A stretch of 64,000 nucleotides of DNA, from positions 62,001-126,000 of the forward strand of contig JBBRNH010000001.1 of assembly GCA_038230415.1 (NCBI GenBank), written 5' to 3'. The DNA comes from JBBRNH01 sp038230415. Its GTDB lineage: Bacteria > Bacteroidota > Bacteroidia > Cytophagales > Spirosomataceae. The translations under genes were made by a program, and so were the position numbers. The notes under the pieces were generated by a model. That model had not been told where the DNA came from, did not search any database, and worked only from the letters and a program-made list of their open reading frames with translations. Numbering within the stretch: the first letter of the stretch is position 1; every line of letters begins with the position of its first letter. Shown here piece by piece: positions 1 through 7,783 of this stretch.

Positions 1-1
1 C

Positions 2-856
2 ATAAATCCGTCCGATATTATGTTCGTGCAGAACCTCTACGGTATCCGGCCTCAGTTGCCGTCTGCTGCGGGCTTTGAAGGCATGGGCGTGGTTGATGCC
101 GTTGGCGAAGGCGTTCAGATTCTGCCCGGTACGCGGGTCAGTTTCACCGGCTTGGGTAGTTGGGGCGAATACGCCATCGCCCACCAGAAAGCCATGATTC
201 CGGTGCCGGATAGCATGACCGACGAGATTGCGGCCCAGTTGTTTGTGAACCCGTTTACAGCCTACGCGATGGTCAAAAATTCGGGCGTGAAAGCCGGTGA
301 GTGGCTTATGCTCACGGCGGCAGCGTCGGCGTTTGGCAAATTGGTGATTCAGTTTTGCCAGCGCGAAGGCATCAAAACCATCGGCACCGTTCGGCGAGAC
401 GACTTAAACGACGACCTCCGCGCCCTGGGTCTGACCGAAATTATCAACACCGAAACCGAAGATATGAGCAAGCGCGTCCGGGACATTACCGACAAACAGG
501 GCGTATCGGCTATTCTTGATGCCGTTGGCGGCCACACGGCTTCCGAAGCCCTGAAATGTTTAGCAAAAGGCGGAACGCTGTATGTTTATGGCTTGCTGAG
601 TTTGCAGGATCCGGCCATTAATATCGGCATCATGATTTTTAAAGAACTGACCATCAAAGGGTTCTGGCTTACCGACTGGATGAAAACCGTTGATGCCAAA
701 ACCCGCGCCGAGGTTGCCCAGAACGTCGTGGCGATGTTATCGTCGGGCGAGATTCAACTCCCCGTTGAAGCTACGTATAACCTCGACCAGATTGCCGAAG
801 CCGTTGACCACGCCGATAAGCCGGGCCGGTGGGGTAAGATTTTGATAAAACCGTAA
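2..856 (+). CDS. Quinone oxidoreductase-like zinc-type alcohol dehydrogenase, 5' end missing
   Basis: This is a medium-chain dehydrogenase/reductase of the quinone oxidoreductase or enoyl reductase type, a cytosolic NAD(P)H-dependent enzyme of unknown substrate. The frame is open to the window edge and reads INPSDIM before the first visible Met (position 20). INPSD is typical of the N-terminal catalytic domain of this family, so the true start lies upstream of the window. A GFEGMG segment and a Rossmann-type cofactor site with the sequence TAAASAFGKLVIQ follow. The C-terminus, GRWGKILIKP, is the family's usual end. I see no clear set of zinc-binding Cys residues, which fits the zinc-free quinone reductase branch. 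The Uma2 gene follows after about 65 bp. Confidence 0.85.
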   Translation: MNPSDIMFVQNLYGIRPQLPSAAGFEGMGVVDAVGEGVQILPGTRVSFTGLGSWGEYAIAHQKAMIPVPDSMTDEIAAQLFVNPFTAYAMVKNSGVKAGEWLMLTAAASAFGKLVIQFCQREGIKTIGTVRRDDLNDDLRALGLTEIINTETEDMSKRVRDITDKQGVSAILDAVGGHTASEALKCLAKGGTLYVYGLLSLQDPAINIGIMIFKELTIKGFWLTDWMKTVDAKTRAEVAQNVVAMLSSGEIQLPVEATYNLDQIAEAVDHADKPGRWGKILIKP

Positions 857-921
857 CTGCGTCTCGCTGCCGGATGATGCCCGGAAAACCGTATCTTTAA
901 CTCAACCAACAACACCCTGTT

Positions 922-1509
922 ATGATAGCCGAACAAGTGTATATCAGCCCCGAAGCCTATCTCCGGCAGGAACGCGATGCGGCATTTAAAAGCGAATATA
1001 TCGACGGAGAAATTATTGATATGGCAGGCGCATCAACAAACCACAACGTAATTAAAGAAAACGTTGCCATTCAAATTGGTGTACACGTCAGGACAAGCAG
1101 AAAAGGTTGCCGCAGTATGTCCAGCGATCAGCGTGTGAACGTGCCGACGAACTCGCTCTATGCCTACCCGGACGTGGTGGTGGTTTGCGGCCCGAATGAA
1201 TACCTCGACGAACAGTGCGATACGCTGACTAATCCATTGCTGATTGTGGAGGTCTTATCACCGGGAACGGCGGCTTTTGACCGGGGCGATAAATTTGCGT
1301 TGTATCGGCACTCGGCCACGTTGCGGGAATATGTGTTGGTTGATTCGGAGAAGATACGCGCCGAGGTCTTTCGGAAACACACTGAAGGCTATTGGTTTCT
1401 GGCTGATGAAACTAATGCCGAAACCGAAACCATCACCTTAGCCAGTATTGATTTTCAGTTACCAATGGCGGCTGTCTATGCCGAAACAGAGGGCGTATTC
1501 CGCCGATAA
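922..1509 (+). CDS. Uma2 family (DUF820) putative restriction endonuclease
   Basis: A 195-residue protein of the Uma2/DUF820 family, which has a PD-(D/E)XK nuclease fold. These proteins are abundant in cyanobacteria and Cytophagales, and their physiological role is not established. The motif PDVVVVC at residues 83-89 and IVEVLSP at about 108-114 supply the expected acidic catalytic residues. The LYRHSATLREYVLVDS stretch is the usual helix-strand that follows. The start is the ATG at 922; the coding region has the normal family length. Only four bases separate its stop from the alkane monooxygenase ATG, so the two may be cotranscribed, although no functional link is known. Confidence 0.88.
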   Translation: MIAEQVYISPEAYLRQERDAAFKSEYIDGEIIDMAGASTNHNVIKENVAIQIGVHVRTSRKGCRSMSSDQRVNVPTNSLYAYPDVVVVCGPNEYLDEQCDTLTNPLLIVEVLSPGTAAFDRGDKFALYRHSATLREYVLVDSEKIRAEVFRKHTEGYWFLADETNAETETITLASIDFQLPMAAVYAETEGVFRR

Positions 1510-1513
1510 AACC

Positions 1514-2629
1514 ATGAACCCACTCAAAAAACTCGCTTTTCTCTGGTCATACAGCCTGTTGGCCGTCATCATCGGTAGTTACTACATCGGTGGCCCGGCC
1601 TATACCTGGCTCGGCGGATTTTATGTGTATGCCATTATCCCGGTGCTTGACGCGCTGACGGGTAAAGACCGCCAGAACGTCGGCCACGATGCCTACGAAG
1701 ACGTACTGAACGACCGCTATTTTGATGTTCTGGTTTACTCATTCGTTTATCTGCAATATGCACTCCTGCTGTGGGGTTGTTATGTGCTGACCTTCAACGA
1801 GTTCACCGTTGGTCAGAGCATCCGGCTGATGATTAGCATCGGGCTGTTTGGCGGCACAATTATCAACATCGCCCACGAACTCGGCCACCGGAGCAGCAAA
1901 ACGGCGCAGTTTCACGCCAAAGCCGGGCTGCTGTCGGTGAGTTATATGCACTTTTTTATCGAGCATAACCGGGGCCATCACGTTCACGTTGCCACACTGA
2001 ACGACCCGGCTACCTCGCGCCGGGGGCAGTCGGTGTATGCGTTTTGGGGGCAGTCAATCATCGGCAGTTATCGGTCGGCGTGGCAGATAGAAAGCAAGTT
2101 GCTGGCAAAAGCCGGGCATCGGGTCTGGAGCCGCCACAACAACATGCTCTGGTTTACGGCCCTGCCCGTTGTACTGTTACTGACCCTCACCGCCGGGTTT
2201 AGTCTGTGGGCGGGCGGGTTTGTCTGGCAGATTCCGGTGTTTTTTGTGGTGCAGAGCCTGATGGCAATTTTGCTGTTAGAGTCCGTAAATTACATCGAGC
2301 ATTACGGCATTTTGCGCCGGGAAGTATCGCCGGGCCGGTTTGAGCGCGTTAATCCGCTGCACTCCTGGAACGCCAGCCACTTGGTGAGCAATCTGGTGCT
2401 GTTTCAACTCCAACGCCACTCTGACCACCACGCCTACGCCAGCCGACCGTATCAGGTCTTGCGCCATTTCGACGAAAGCCCGCAGTTGCCGTATGGTTAT
2501 CCGCTCATGATTCTGATTAGTTTGGTGCCGCCGTTGTGGTTTCGGTTGATGGACAATCGGTTGGATACCTGGAAAGCCCGCGCCCTGCAGCCCGACGAAA
2601 TTTCGGCAGTGGTGCGGCAGTTTGCCTGA
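1514..2629 (+). CDS. alkB: Alkane 1-monooxygenase, AlkB type
   Basis: An integral-membrane di-iron hydroxylase of about 371 residues that would oxidise the terminal methyl group of alkanes or related aliphatic chains, using electrons from rubredoxin. All histidine boxes of the AlkB family are present: HELGHR at about 121-126, EHNRGHH at about 150-156, NYIEHYG at about 259-265 and LQRHSDHH ending near 306. Several hydrophobic segments surround them. The frame is open further upstream to 1448, but that stretch overlaps the Uma2 gene. The ATG at 1514 gives a normal N-terminus (MNPLKKLAFLWSY) and is preferred. No rubredoxin or rubredoxin reductase gene lies in the window, so redox partners must be encoded elsewhere. 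Confidence 0.9.
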   Translation: MNPLKKLAFLWSYSLLAVIIGSYYIGGPAYTWLGGFYVYAIIPVLDALTGKDRQNVGHDAYEDVLNDRYFDVLVYSFVYLQYALLLWGCYVLTFNEFTVGQSIRLMISIGLFGGTIINIAHELGHRSSKTAQFHAKAGLLSVSYMHFFIEHNRGHHVHVATLNDPATSRRGQSVYAFWGQSIIGSYRSAWQIESKLLAKAGHRVWSRHNNMLWFTALPVVLLLTLTAGFSLWAGGFVWQIPVFFVVQSLMAILLLESVNYIEHYGILRREVSPGRFERVNPLHSWNASHLVSNLVLFQLQRHSDHHAYASRPYQVLRHFDESPQLPYGYPLMILISLVPPLWFRLMDNRLDTWKARALQPDEISAVVRQFA

Positions 2630-2704
2630 CCCATTTCACAATACATACCGAAAGCAGTGCGTTAAGAGTACGTTTATATCTGGTGCCGATTTTATTCGCA
2701 AACT

Positions 2705-3415
2705 ATGATTTTACTGCAAGTTCCGACGGCCATTGACTCAACGGCTCTCTCTGCCTCGGCTACCGCTGCCGCTTCGTCAGCGCAAAGTGTTTCGATCATT
2801 GATTTCGTCTTCAAAGGCGGCTTCATCATGGTTCCGATTGCGGTTTTGCTGCTTGCTACCATCTATTTGATCTTTGAACGCTATCTCGTCATCCGTTCGC
2901 AGACCAAAGCTGATGCCGGATTCATTGATAATGTCCGGGATATGGTGATGCAGGGAAACATCAAATCTGCCGAGTCGTTCTGCAAAAATCAGCGCACGAG
3001 CATGGGGCGCGTTTTTGAGAAAGCCACCGGACGTATCGGCTCACCCATCCGCGACATCGAAAGCACCATAGAAACCGTTGGGCAGATCGAAATCGGGCGG
3101 TTAGAGCGTAACATGGGCTACCTCGGCATCATTGCCGGTATTGCACCCATGCTTGGTTTTATCGGAACGATTTCCGGGATTATCCGCATTTTTTATGACA
3201 TCTCGCTCACCGACAACATCAGCGTCGGCATCATTGCCGGTGGTCTATACGAAAAAATGATTACCTCCGGCGCGGGTCTCGTGGTGGGCGTGATTGCCTA
3301 CACGGGTTATCACCTGCTGAATATGATGGTCGAACGCTTCACGCTGACGCTGGAAATGAACGCTTTCGAGTTCTTAGAAGTCCTGCAAAAACCAACCGCC
3401 GAACGGGTGCGGTAA
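2705..3415 (+). CDS. exbB: MotA/TolQ/ExbB proton channel family protein
   Basis: An inner-membrane proton channel subunit of 236 residues that, with ExbD, would harness the proton gradient to energise TonB-dependent outer-membrane receptors or a Tol-like system. The layout is typical: a first membrane helix at about residues 36-58, a long cytoplasmic part, and a hydrophobic hairpin in the C-terminal half that includes GIIAGIAPMLGFIGTISGI and a second helix near 178-205. The N-terminal 30 residues are rich in Ala and Ser. An exbD-like gene follows 86 bp downstream with a palindromic repeat in between. No TonB gene is present, so it may serve SusC-type receptors such as the one at 24-27 kb. Confidence 0.88.
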   Translation: MILLQVPTAIDSTALSASATAAASSAQSVSIIDFVFKGGFIMVPIAVLLLATIYLIFERYLVIRSQTKADAGFIDNVRDMVMQGNIKSAESFCKNQRTSMGRVFEKATGRIGSPIRDIESTIETVGQIEIGRLERNMGYLGIIAGIAPMLGFIGTISGIIRIFYDISLTDNISVGIIAGGLYEKMITSGAGLVVGVIAYTGYHLLNMMVERFTLTLEMNAFEFLEVLQKPTAERVR

Positions 3416-3420
3416 AATGG

Positions 3421-3495
3421 TGGCAAGTGGTTAGTAGCAAGTGGTCAGTTGGCTGACGCAAGCGTACTAACCACTTGCCACCAACCACTTGCCAC
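3421..3495. repeat. Nested inverted repeat built from a CAAGTGGT unit
   Basis: The 16-base sequence at 3421-3436 is exactly complementary to 3465-3480. A further forward copy of the core CAAGTGGT lies at 3439-3446 and a further reverse copy at 3485-3492, so the region can fold in more than one way. It fills the gap between exbB and exbD, ending seven bases before the exbD ATG. It has no T-tract and may be a dispersed repeat rather than a terminator; an effect on exbD translation is possible. Confidence 0.8.
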
Positions 3496-3501
3496 TATTT
3501 T

Positions 3502-3894
3502 ATGAAACTCCGCCGAAAAAGTAAGTTTGCTGCCGAGGTAGCCACGTCGTCGCTGAACGACATTATGTTTTTCCTGCTGTTGTTCTTTCTGATTATCTCA
3601 ACGGTGGCTAACCCGAACGTAATCAAGCTGTTACTGCCCAAAGCGTCGGCATCGCAGCAGTTGAGCAAGAAACAGGTTACGCTCTCGGTTGATGCCAACA
3701 AGCAGTATTTTATTGACAAGAAGCCCGTTGACGGTCAGAATCTCGAAGCCGAACTGAAAACAATGATGGAGGGCATTGCCGAGCCAACGGTTGTGGTGCG
3801 ATTCGATAAGACACTGACTGTTCAGGATTTGGTGAGTGTGCTGGAAACCGGCGCAAAGCTGAACATCAAGATGGTGATGGCAACGTCGAAGTAG
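3502..3894 (+). CDS. exbD: ExbD/TolR biopolymer transport protein
   Basis: A 130-residue partner of the ExbB-like channel. It has a short basic cytoplasmic start (MKLRRKSKF), one membrane helix (about 23-44, with the conserved Asp of the segment SLNDIMFFLLLFFLI just before it) and a periplasmic domain of about 85 residues. That Asp is the proton-carrying residue in this family. The ATG at 3502 is chosen because it gives the classical ExbD N-terminus; the frame upstream of it is only the repeat sequence. The 3' end overlaps the convergent MscS gene by 29 bp. Confidence 0.88.
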   Translation: MKLRRKSKFAAEVATSSLNDIMFFLLLFFLIISTVANPNVIKLLLPKASASQQLSKKQVTLSVDANKQYFIDKKPVDGQNLEAELKTMMEGIAEPTVVVRFDKTLTVQDLVSVLETGAKLNIKMVMATSK

Positions 3895-4975
3895 TGAACT
3901 GAATCCGGGTTTGCGGCAGGCTTTCGGGGTGTTCTGCTTTCAGAAATGTAATGAGGCCCTCGCGGATGTGGCAGCGCAGATCAAACGCCGAACTTGCATC
4001 CTGGGCCGACACCAAGACCCGCACCACAATCCCGGTCGGGGTGGTGTCCGTTACCTGCACGGCAAACACCTGACCATCCCAGAGCGCATCTGCTTCGACC
4101 AAATTGCGGGCTTTCTGCCGCACGGTTTCCACCGGAACGTTGTAATCGAGATACAGCAGCACGATTCCGGTGATGGATGATTCGGTGCGAGTCCAGTTCT
4201 GAAACGGATTTTCCACGAAATACGTGATGGGCAAAATCAGCCGCCGTTTGTCCCAAATCCTGACTATCACCGTTGTCAGGTTAATCTCTTCGATGCGGCC
4301 CCATTCATTTTCGACCACAACGGCATCGTCAATTCTGATTTGCTGCGAAAACGCAATCTGAATCCCGGCCAGCAGACTCGCCAATGATTTTTGGGCGGCA
4401 AAACCAATCACCACCGACACAATTCCCGCCGAAGTCAGTACGCTTAACCCCACTTTGCGGCTTCCCTGAAACGACAGCAATAACAATGAAACGCCAATCA
4501 CGATGACGCTTAACGCAATGGCCCGGCGGATAAATTTCACCTGCGTCACAAACTTGCGCTGATTCAGGTTGGTATCCTGCGTGGGGTCGTATTCCCGAAC
4601 GGTAATTATCTCAACGGCTTTGAGCAACTGTACTAATAGCCACGTGCTGATGACCAGAAACAATAACTCAGCGGCTTTGTCGGTAACGGGATGTCGGCGT
4701 AGAAATCGTTCGTTCTGAAGATTAGTGCTGACCAAGAAAAATAGCGACGGCACAAACGCAATTAATGCCCAATGGCAGTGTTGGCGCAGAGTTTGAAGCC
4801 AGAAAAAGGGCCGTCGACGCAGAATAAGCCGCACCGTTTGTGAGATCAGGAAATCGGCTGTCAGACCCAATAGCAACGAAGCAGCCAGCAGTACCCAGCC
4901 CGAAATATCGCGGTTCGGCACAAACCCGACCCACCGAACCAGCCCCCGAATCCAGGTATCAAGTTGTTGTTGCAT
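3866..4975 (-). CDS. MscS-family mechanosensitive ion channel
   Basis: A membrane protein of 369 residues related to the small-conductance mechanosensitive channel, which releases solutes during hypo-osmotic shock. Three to four membrane helices occupy the N-terminal 190 residues. They are followed by the pore-lining helix (VGLSVLTSAGIVSVVIGFAA), then a beta domain with the usual sequence VVVENEWGRIEEINLTTV. The C-terminal domain ends in a long tail. The start is placed at the ATG at 4975 (MQQQLDTWI); a frame extension of eight residues upstream would run into a terminator hairpin. Its 3' end overlaps exbD tail-to-tail by 29 bp. Confidence 0.87.
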   Translation of the reverse strand: MQQQLDTWIRGLVRWVGFVPNRDISGWVLLAASLLLGLTADFLISQTVRLILRRRPFFWLQTLRQHCHWALIAFVPSLFFLVSTNLQNERFLRRHPVTDKAAELLFLVISTWLLVQLLKAVEIITVREYDPTQDTNLNQRKFVTQVKFIRRAIALSVIVIGVSLLLLSFQGSRKVGLSVLTSAGIVSVVIGFAAQKSLASLLAGIQIAFSQQIRIDDAVVVENEWGRIEEINLTTVIVRIWDKRRLILPITYFVENPFQNWTRTESSITGIVLLYLDYNVPVETVRQKARNLVEADALWDGQVFAVQVTDTTPTGIVVRVLVSAQDASSAFDLRCHIREGLITFLKAEHPESLPQTRIQFTTSTLPSPS

Positions 4976-4988
4976 GGTGCAAAAGTAA

Positions 4989-5017
4989 AAAAGCCGCATC
5001 GGTTCCGTGCGGCTTTT
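4989..5017 (-). terminator. Rho-independent-like terminator after the Uma2 gene
   Basis: A 10-base perfect stem (4989-4998 with 5008-5017) carries A and T runs at its ends, so on the minus strand the GC stem is followed by T residues. It lies 25 bp past the stop of the Uma2 gene at 5042 and just before the MscS start. Confidence 0.75.
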
Positions 5018-5041
5018 CAGGCAATGAATAGGAAAACGATT

Positions 5042-5677
5042 TTATGATTCAAAAACCGTTTTGCGGTAAATGGCCTGCATCAGCAATGTTAAATCGCCGA
5101 GCCGGATGATGGATTCGAGCGTTCGGTAATCGTGATTGAGCCATTCGTCAGGATTGCCGGTGCGTGAATACAACGATGCAAACGGCTTGGTCTGGTCTAT
5201 AAACAAAATATGTTGCAACGACGGAATGAGTTTGTAATAGGCCAGTTTTTCGCCCTGATCGAACTTCCGGGTGCTTTTCGAGAGGACTTCCACCACGATT
5301 TCGGGATTCTTGATTCGCATAGTGGAGACGCGGCCCGTTGGCGTTGTGCCGTATTCAACGGGTTCTTTCACAACCGATAAGTCAGCGTTGAAATCACCTT
5401 CCTGATTCGGAATCATGATTTTGACATTACTACCCAGTACATCGTAGCCTTCTTTGTCTATGAGTAGGTTATTAAACAGCCAGATAAGTATTCCTACTAA
5501 ACTTTCGTGAAGGCGGCTTGCCTGACTCATAATGACTTCATTGTTTAAAAATTGAACGGTGTAGGGCGCGTCTTCGGCCAGTTCAAGGTATTCGTCCCAC
5601 GTGGCTGGCAACCGCGCCAGTTCGTCCTCGTCAAATTCGTCGAGTGTTTCGGGGAAATTAAGCGTTGTAACATTCAT
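5042..5677 (-). CDS. Uma2 family (DUF820) putative restriction endonuclease
   Basis: A second, divergent Uma2-type protein, 211 residues long. It shows the fold's landmarks: an acidic N-terminal start (ETLDEFDEDELARLP), an internal Asp in FNADLSVVKEP, and PEIVVEVLSKSTRKFDQGEKLAYY, which holds the catalytic Glu and the conserved Lys. LQHILFIDQ matches the strand that follows in the family. It has an N-terminal extension of about 25 acidic residues compared with the gene at 922. It lies 27 bp downstream of the PD-(D/E)XK-like gene at 5705 on the same strand and ends at a terminator hairpin, so the two could form one transcript. Confidence 0.85.
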   Translation of the reverse strand: MNVTTLNFPETLDEFDEDELARLPATWDEYLELAEDAPYTVQFLNNEVIMSQASRLHESLVGILIWLFNNLLIDKEGYDVLGSNVKIMIPNQEGDFNADLSVVKEPVEYGTTPTGRVSTMRIKNPEIVVEVLSKSTRKFDQGEKLAYYKLIPSLQHILFIDQTKPFASLYSRTGNPDEWLNHDYRTLESIIRLGDLTLLMQAIYRKTVFES

Positions 5678-5704
5678 TAGATTGCTGATTTTGAAGAAAT
5701 TAGT

Positions 5705-6307
5705 TCAGGCCCGTTTCACAATTTCGAGCATTGCAGCCAGAAGCATAGGAAGTATTTGCTCATCAATAAAATAGCGTGTTGTATCAATGGTTGCGATGTG
5801 ACCATCGAGTTCCAGAAACAGCCAGTCAAAAGCGTTCGTTACGCAACCCATTATCCGGGGCGTTGGCTGACCATAGCGGGCATTAAAAATCTGGGCCGCA
5901 TACATCTCGGCAAATGCCTGAGCAATGCCTTCTTCAAGGGTACGGTTCTTGGCCTCAACTACACAAAACACCGGAGATTTTATGTCAAAACTATCTTCGC
6001 GGCTGAACAAATAATCACACACGCCAACCAACCCCTGCCCGGCATCAACATTGAACGAGTAACCCGAATAATAGGTGAATTGCCGCCCACTTAATCGCCA
6101 AACCTCACGTAAAATGGGTGTAATAAGGTGTTCGGACTTTGATTTTTCGCTATTGGTAGGCAACAGACTGGCATCTGATAAATCGTCGCGTAGGCGTGTC
6201 GAAACGATTACTGGCTGTAACGTACTTTTATCGAATAACACGCCCCGACGCTCTCTCAACCCAAATTGGGTTTCTAACTGGCGCATCGAAAAATCACTGT
6301 ATGCCAT
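5705..6307 (-). CDS. Hypothetical protein with PD-(D/E)XK nuclease-like core
   Basis: A soluble protein of 200 residues that I cannot name. The central part reads GVCDYLFS, then some 18 residues on VVEAKNRTLEEG. The Asp and the E-A-K motif are spaced as in PD-(D/E)XK nucleases, and AFAEMYAAQIFNARYG is a helix common in this type of protein. Similar proteins occur singly in cyanobacteria and Cytophagales. I chose the ATG at 6307 (MAYSDFS); a TTG seven codons upstream would overlap the DUF1501 stop. It lies 13 bp downstream of the DUF1501 gene, probably as the tail of the same transcript, but it is unlikely to share its function. Confidence 0.65.
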   Translation of the reverse strand: MAYSDFSMRQLETQFGLRERRGVLFDKSTLQPVIVSTRLRDDLSDASLLPTNSEKSKSEHLITPILREVWRLSGRQFTYYSGYSFNVDAGQGLVGVCDYLFSREDSFDIKSPVFCVVEAKNRTLEEGIAQAFAEMYAAQIFNARYGQPTPRIMGCVTNAFDWLFLELDGHIATIDTTRYFIDEQILPMLLAAMLEIVKRA

Positions 6308-6320
6308 AGCTATTGAATTT

Positions 6321-7775
6321 TTAGGCAAGCAACGGCTTTATCACCTTGCCGTGAACGTCGGTCAGGCGGTAGCGTCGGCCCTGATGTTTGAAGGTCAGTT
6401 TTTCGTGGTCAACGCCCATCAGGTGCATGATTGTGGCCTGAAAATCGTGAATATGCACCGGGTCTTTCACGATGTTATAGCCAAAATCATCGGTCTCGCC
6501 GAAAACGAAACTCTTTTTCACCCCGGCTCCGGCCATCCAGATCGTGTAGCAACGCGGGTGGTGGTCGCGGCCATAATTGTCGCGGGTGAGTTTGCCCTGC
6601 GAATACGGCCCGCGCCCAAACTCACCGCCCCAGATCACGAGCGTATCGTCGAGCAAACCGCGTTGTTTCAAATCCTGCACCAATGCCGCCGAAGCCTGGT
6701 CAACACTGGTGGCCTGGGTTTTGATGTCTTTGGGCAGGTTGCCGTGCTGATCCCAGCCCTGATGGTACAACTGCACGAACTTCACATCCTTCTCGATCAA
6801 CTTTCTCGCCAGCAGGCAGTTAGCGGCAAACGTGCCGGGCTTGCGCGAATCCGGGCCGTATGCGTCAAAAATATAGGCGGGTTCTTTGCTCAAATCCAGT
6901 GTTTCCGGCACCGAAGCCTGCATTCGGTAGGCCATTTCGTATTGTTGCATCCGGTTGTTGATTTCCGGGTCAAGCACGTGCTTCATCTGCTCGGCGTTGA
7001 GCTGGGCCAGTTTGTCGAGCATCCGTCGGCGGCTGCTGCGGTCAATGCCGGGCGGGTTGTTGAGGTAATACACTGGGTCTGGCCCCGACCGAAACACTAC
7101 ACCCTGATGCACTGACGGCAAGAAACCGTTGCTCCAGAGTTTGGCATACAGCGGTTGGTCGCCCCCGCGTCCTTTCGAGAGCAACACCACAAACGCGGGC
7201 ATATTCTGGTTGTCGGAGCCGAGACCGTAGCTGACCCACGAGCCAAACGACGGGCGACCGGCTTGCTGACTGCCCGTCTGGATGAACGTTATTGCCGGGT
7301 CGTGGTTGATGGCATCGGTATTCATCGTCCTAATAAAACAAAGATCGTCGGTCATGCGGGCCGTGTGGGGCAGCAGTTCAGAGAGCCACATCTGACTATG
7401 ACCGTGTTGGGCAAATTTGTAGGCCGATGCCGCCAGCGGAAACGAACTTTGCCCGGCAGTCATGCCCGTTAGCCGTTGCCCTTTTCTGACCGATTCGGGC
7501 AAGTCCTGCCCAAACATGGCTTCGAGTTTTGGTTTATAATCAAAGAGTTCTAACTGACTCGGTGCGCCGGACTGAAACAGATAAATCACCCGTTTCACTT
7601 TCGGCGGGAAGTGCGGTTTGCCCAAAGCCGGGCCATCGCCCGGCGACGGTGTACCGCCGAACAGTTTCCCCGGATTGAGCAGCGAGGCTAAGGCCAATGT
7701 ACCGATGCCCGCGCCGGTTTGCCCCAGAAAATTCCGGCGACTGAATTGATCGTGAATTTGATCCTGAATGTCCAT
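6321..7775 (-). CDS. DUF1501 domain-containing protein, Tat-exported
   Basis: A 484-residue member of the DUF1501 family (alkaline phosphatase/sulfatase-like fold), first known from Planctomycetes and Verrucomicrobia. Its enzymatic activity is not established. Residues 12-17 (FSRRNFLGQ region) form a twin-arginine signal, followed by a hydrophobic stretch, so it should be exported folded. Internal segments WGGEFGRGPYSQG and GRDHHPRCYTIWMAGAGV carry the conserved acidic and His residues of the family. The gene starts 8 bp after the stop of the DUF1549/DUF1553 lipoprotein on the same strand, so the pair is almost certainly an operon, as seen in other phyla. Confidence 0.9.
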   Translation of the reverse strand: MDIQDQIHDQFSRRNFLGQTGAGIGTLALASLLNPGKLFGGTPSPGDGPALGKPHFPPKVKRVIYLFQSGAPSQLELFDYKPKLEAMFGQDLPESVRKGQRLTGMTAGQSSFPLAASAYKFAQHGHSQMWLSELLPHTARMTDDLCFIRTMNTDAINHDPAITFIQTGSQQAGRPSFGSWVSYGLGSDNQNMPAFVVLLSKGRGGDQPLYAKLWSNGFLPSVHQGVVFRSGPDPVYYLNNPPGIDRSSRRRMLDKLAQLNAEQMKHVLDPEINNRMQQYEMAYRMQASVPETLDLSKEPAYIFDAYGPDSRKPGTFAANCLLARKLIEKDVKFVQLYHQGWDQHGNLPKDIKTQATSVDQASAALVQDLKQRGLLDDTLVIWGGEFGRGPYSQGKLTRDNYGRDHHPRCYTIWMAGAGVKKSFVFGETDDFGYNIVKDPVHIHDFQATIMHLMGVDHEKLTFKHQGRRYRLTDVHGKVIKPLLA

Positions 7776-7783
7776 GATTTGGG

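Noticed and set aside
5042..6307. A single defence operon made of the Uma2 and PD-(D/E)XK-like genes
   Set aside because: Both families occur widely as scattered singletons in Cytophagales and cyanobacteria with no shown defence role; adjacency alone is too weak.
6075..7115. 346-codon open frame on the plus strand
   Set aside because: It runs antisense to the DUF1501 gene, whose Tat signal and family motifs are clear. The frame is a shadow of its codon usage.
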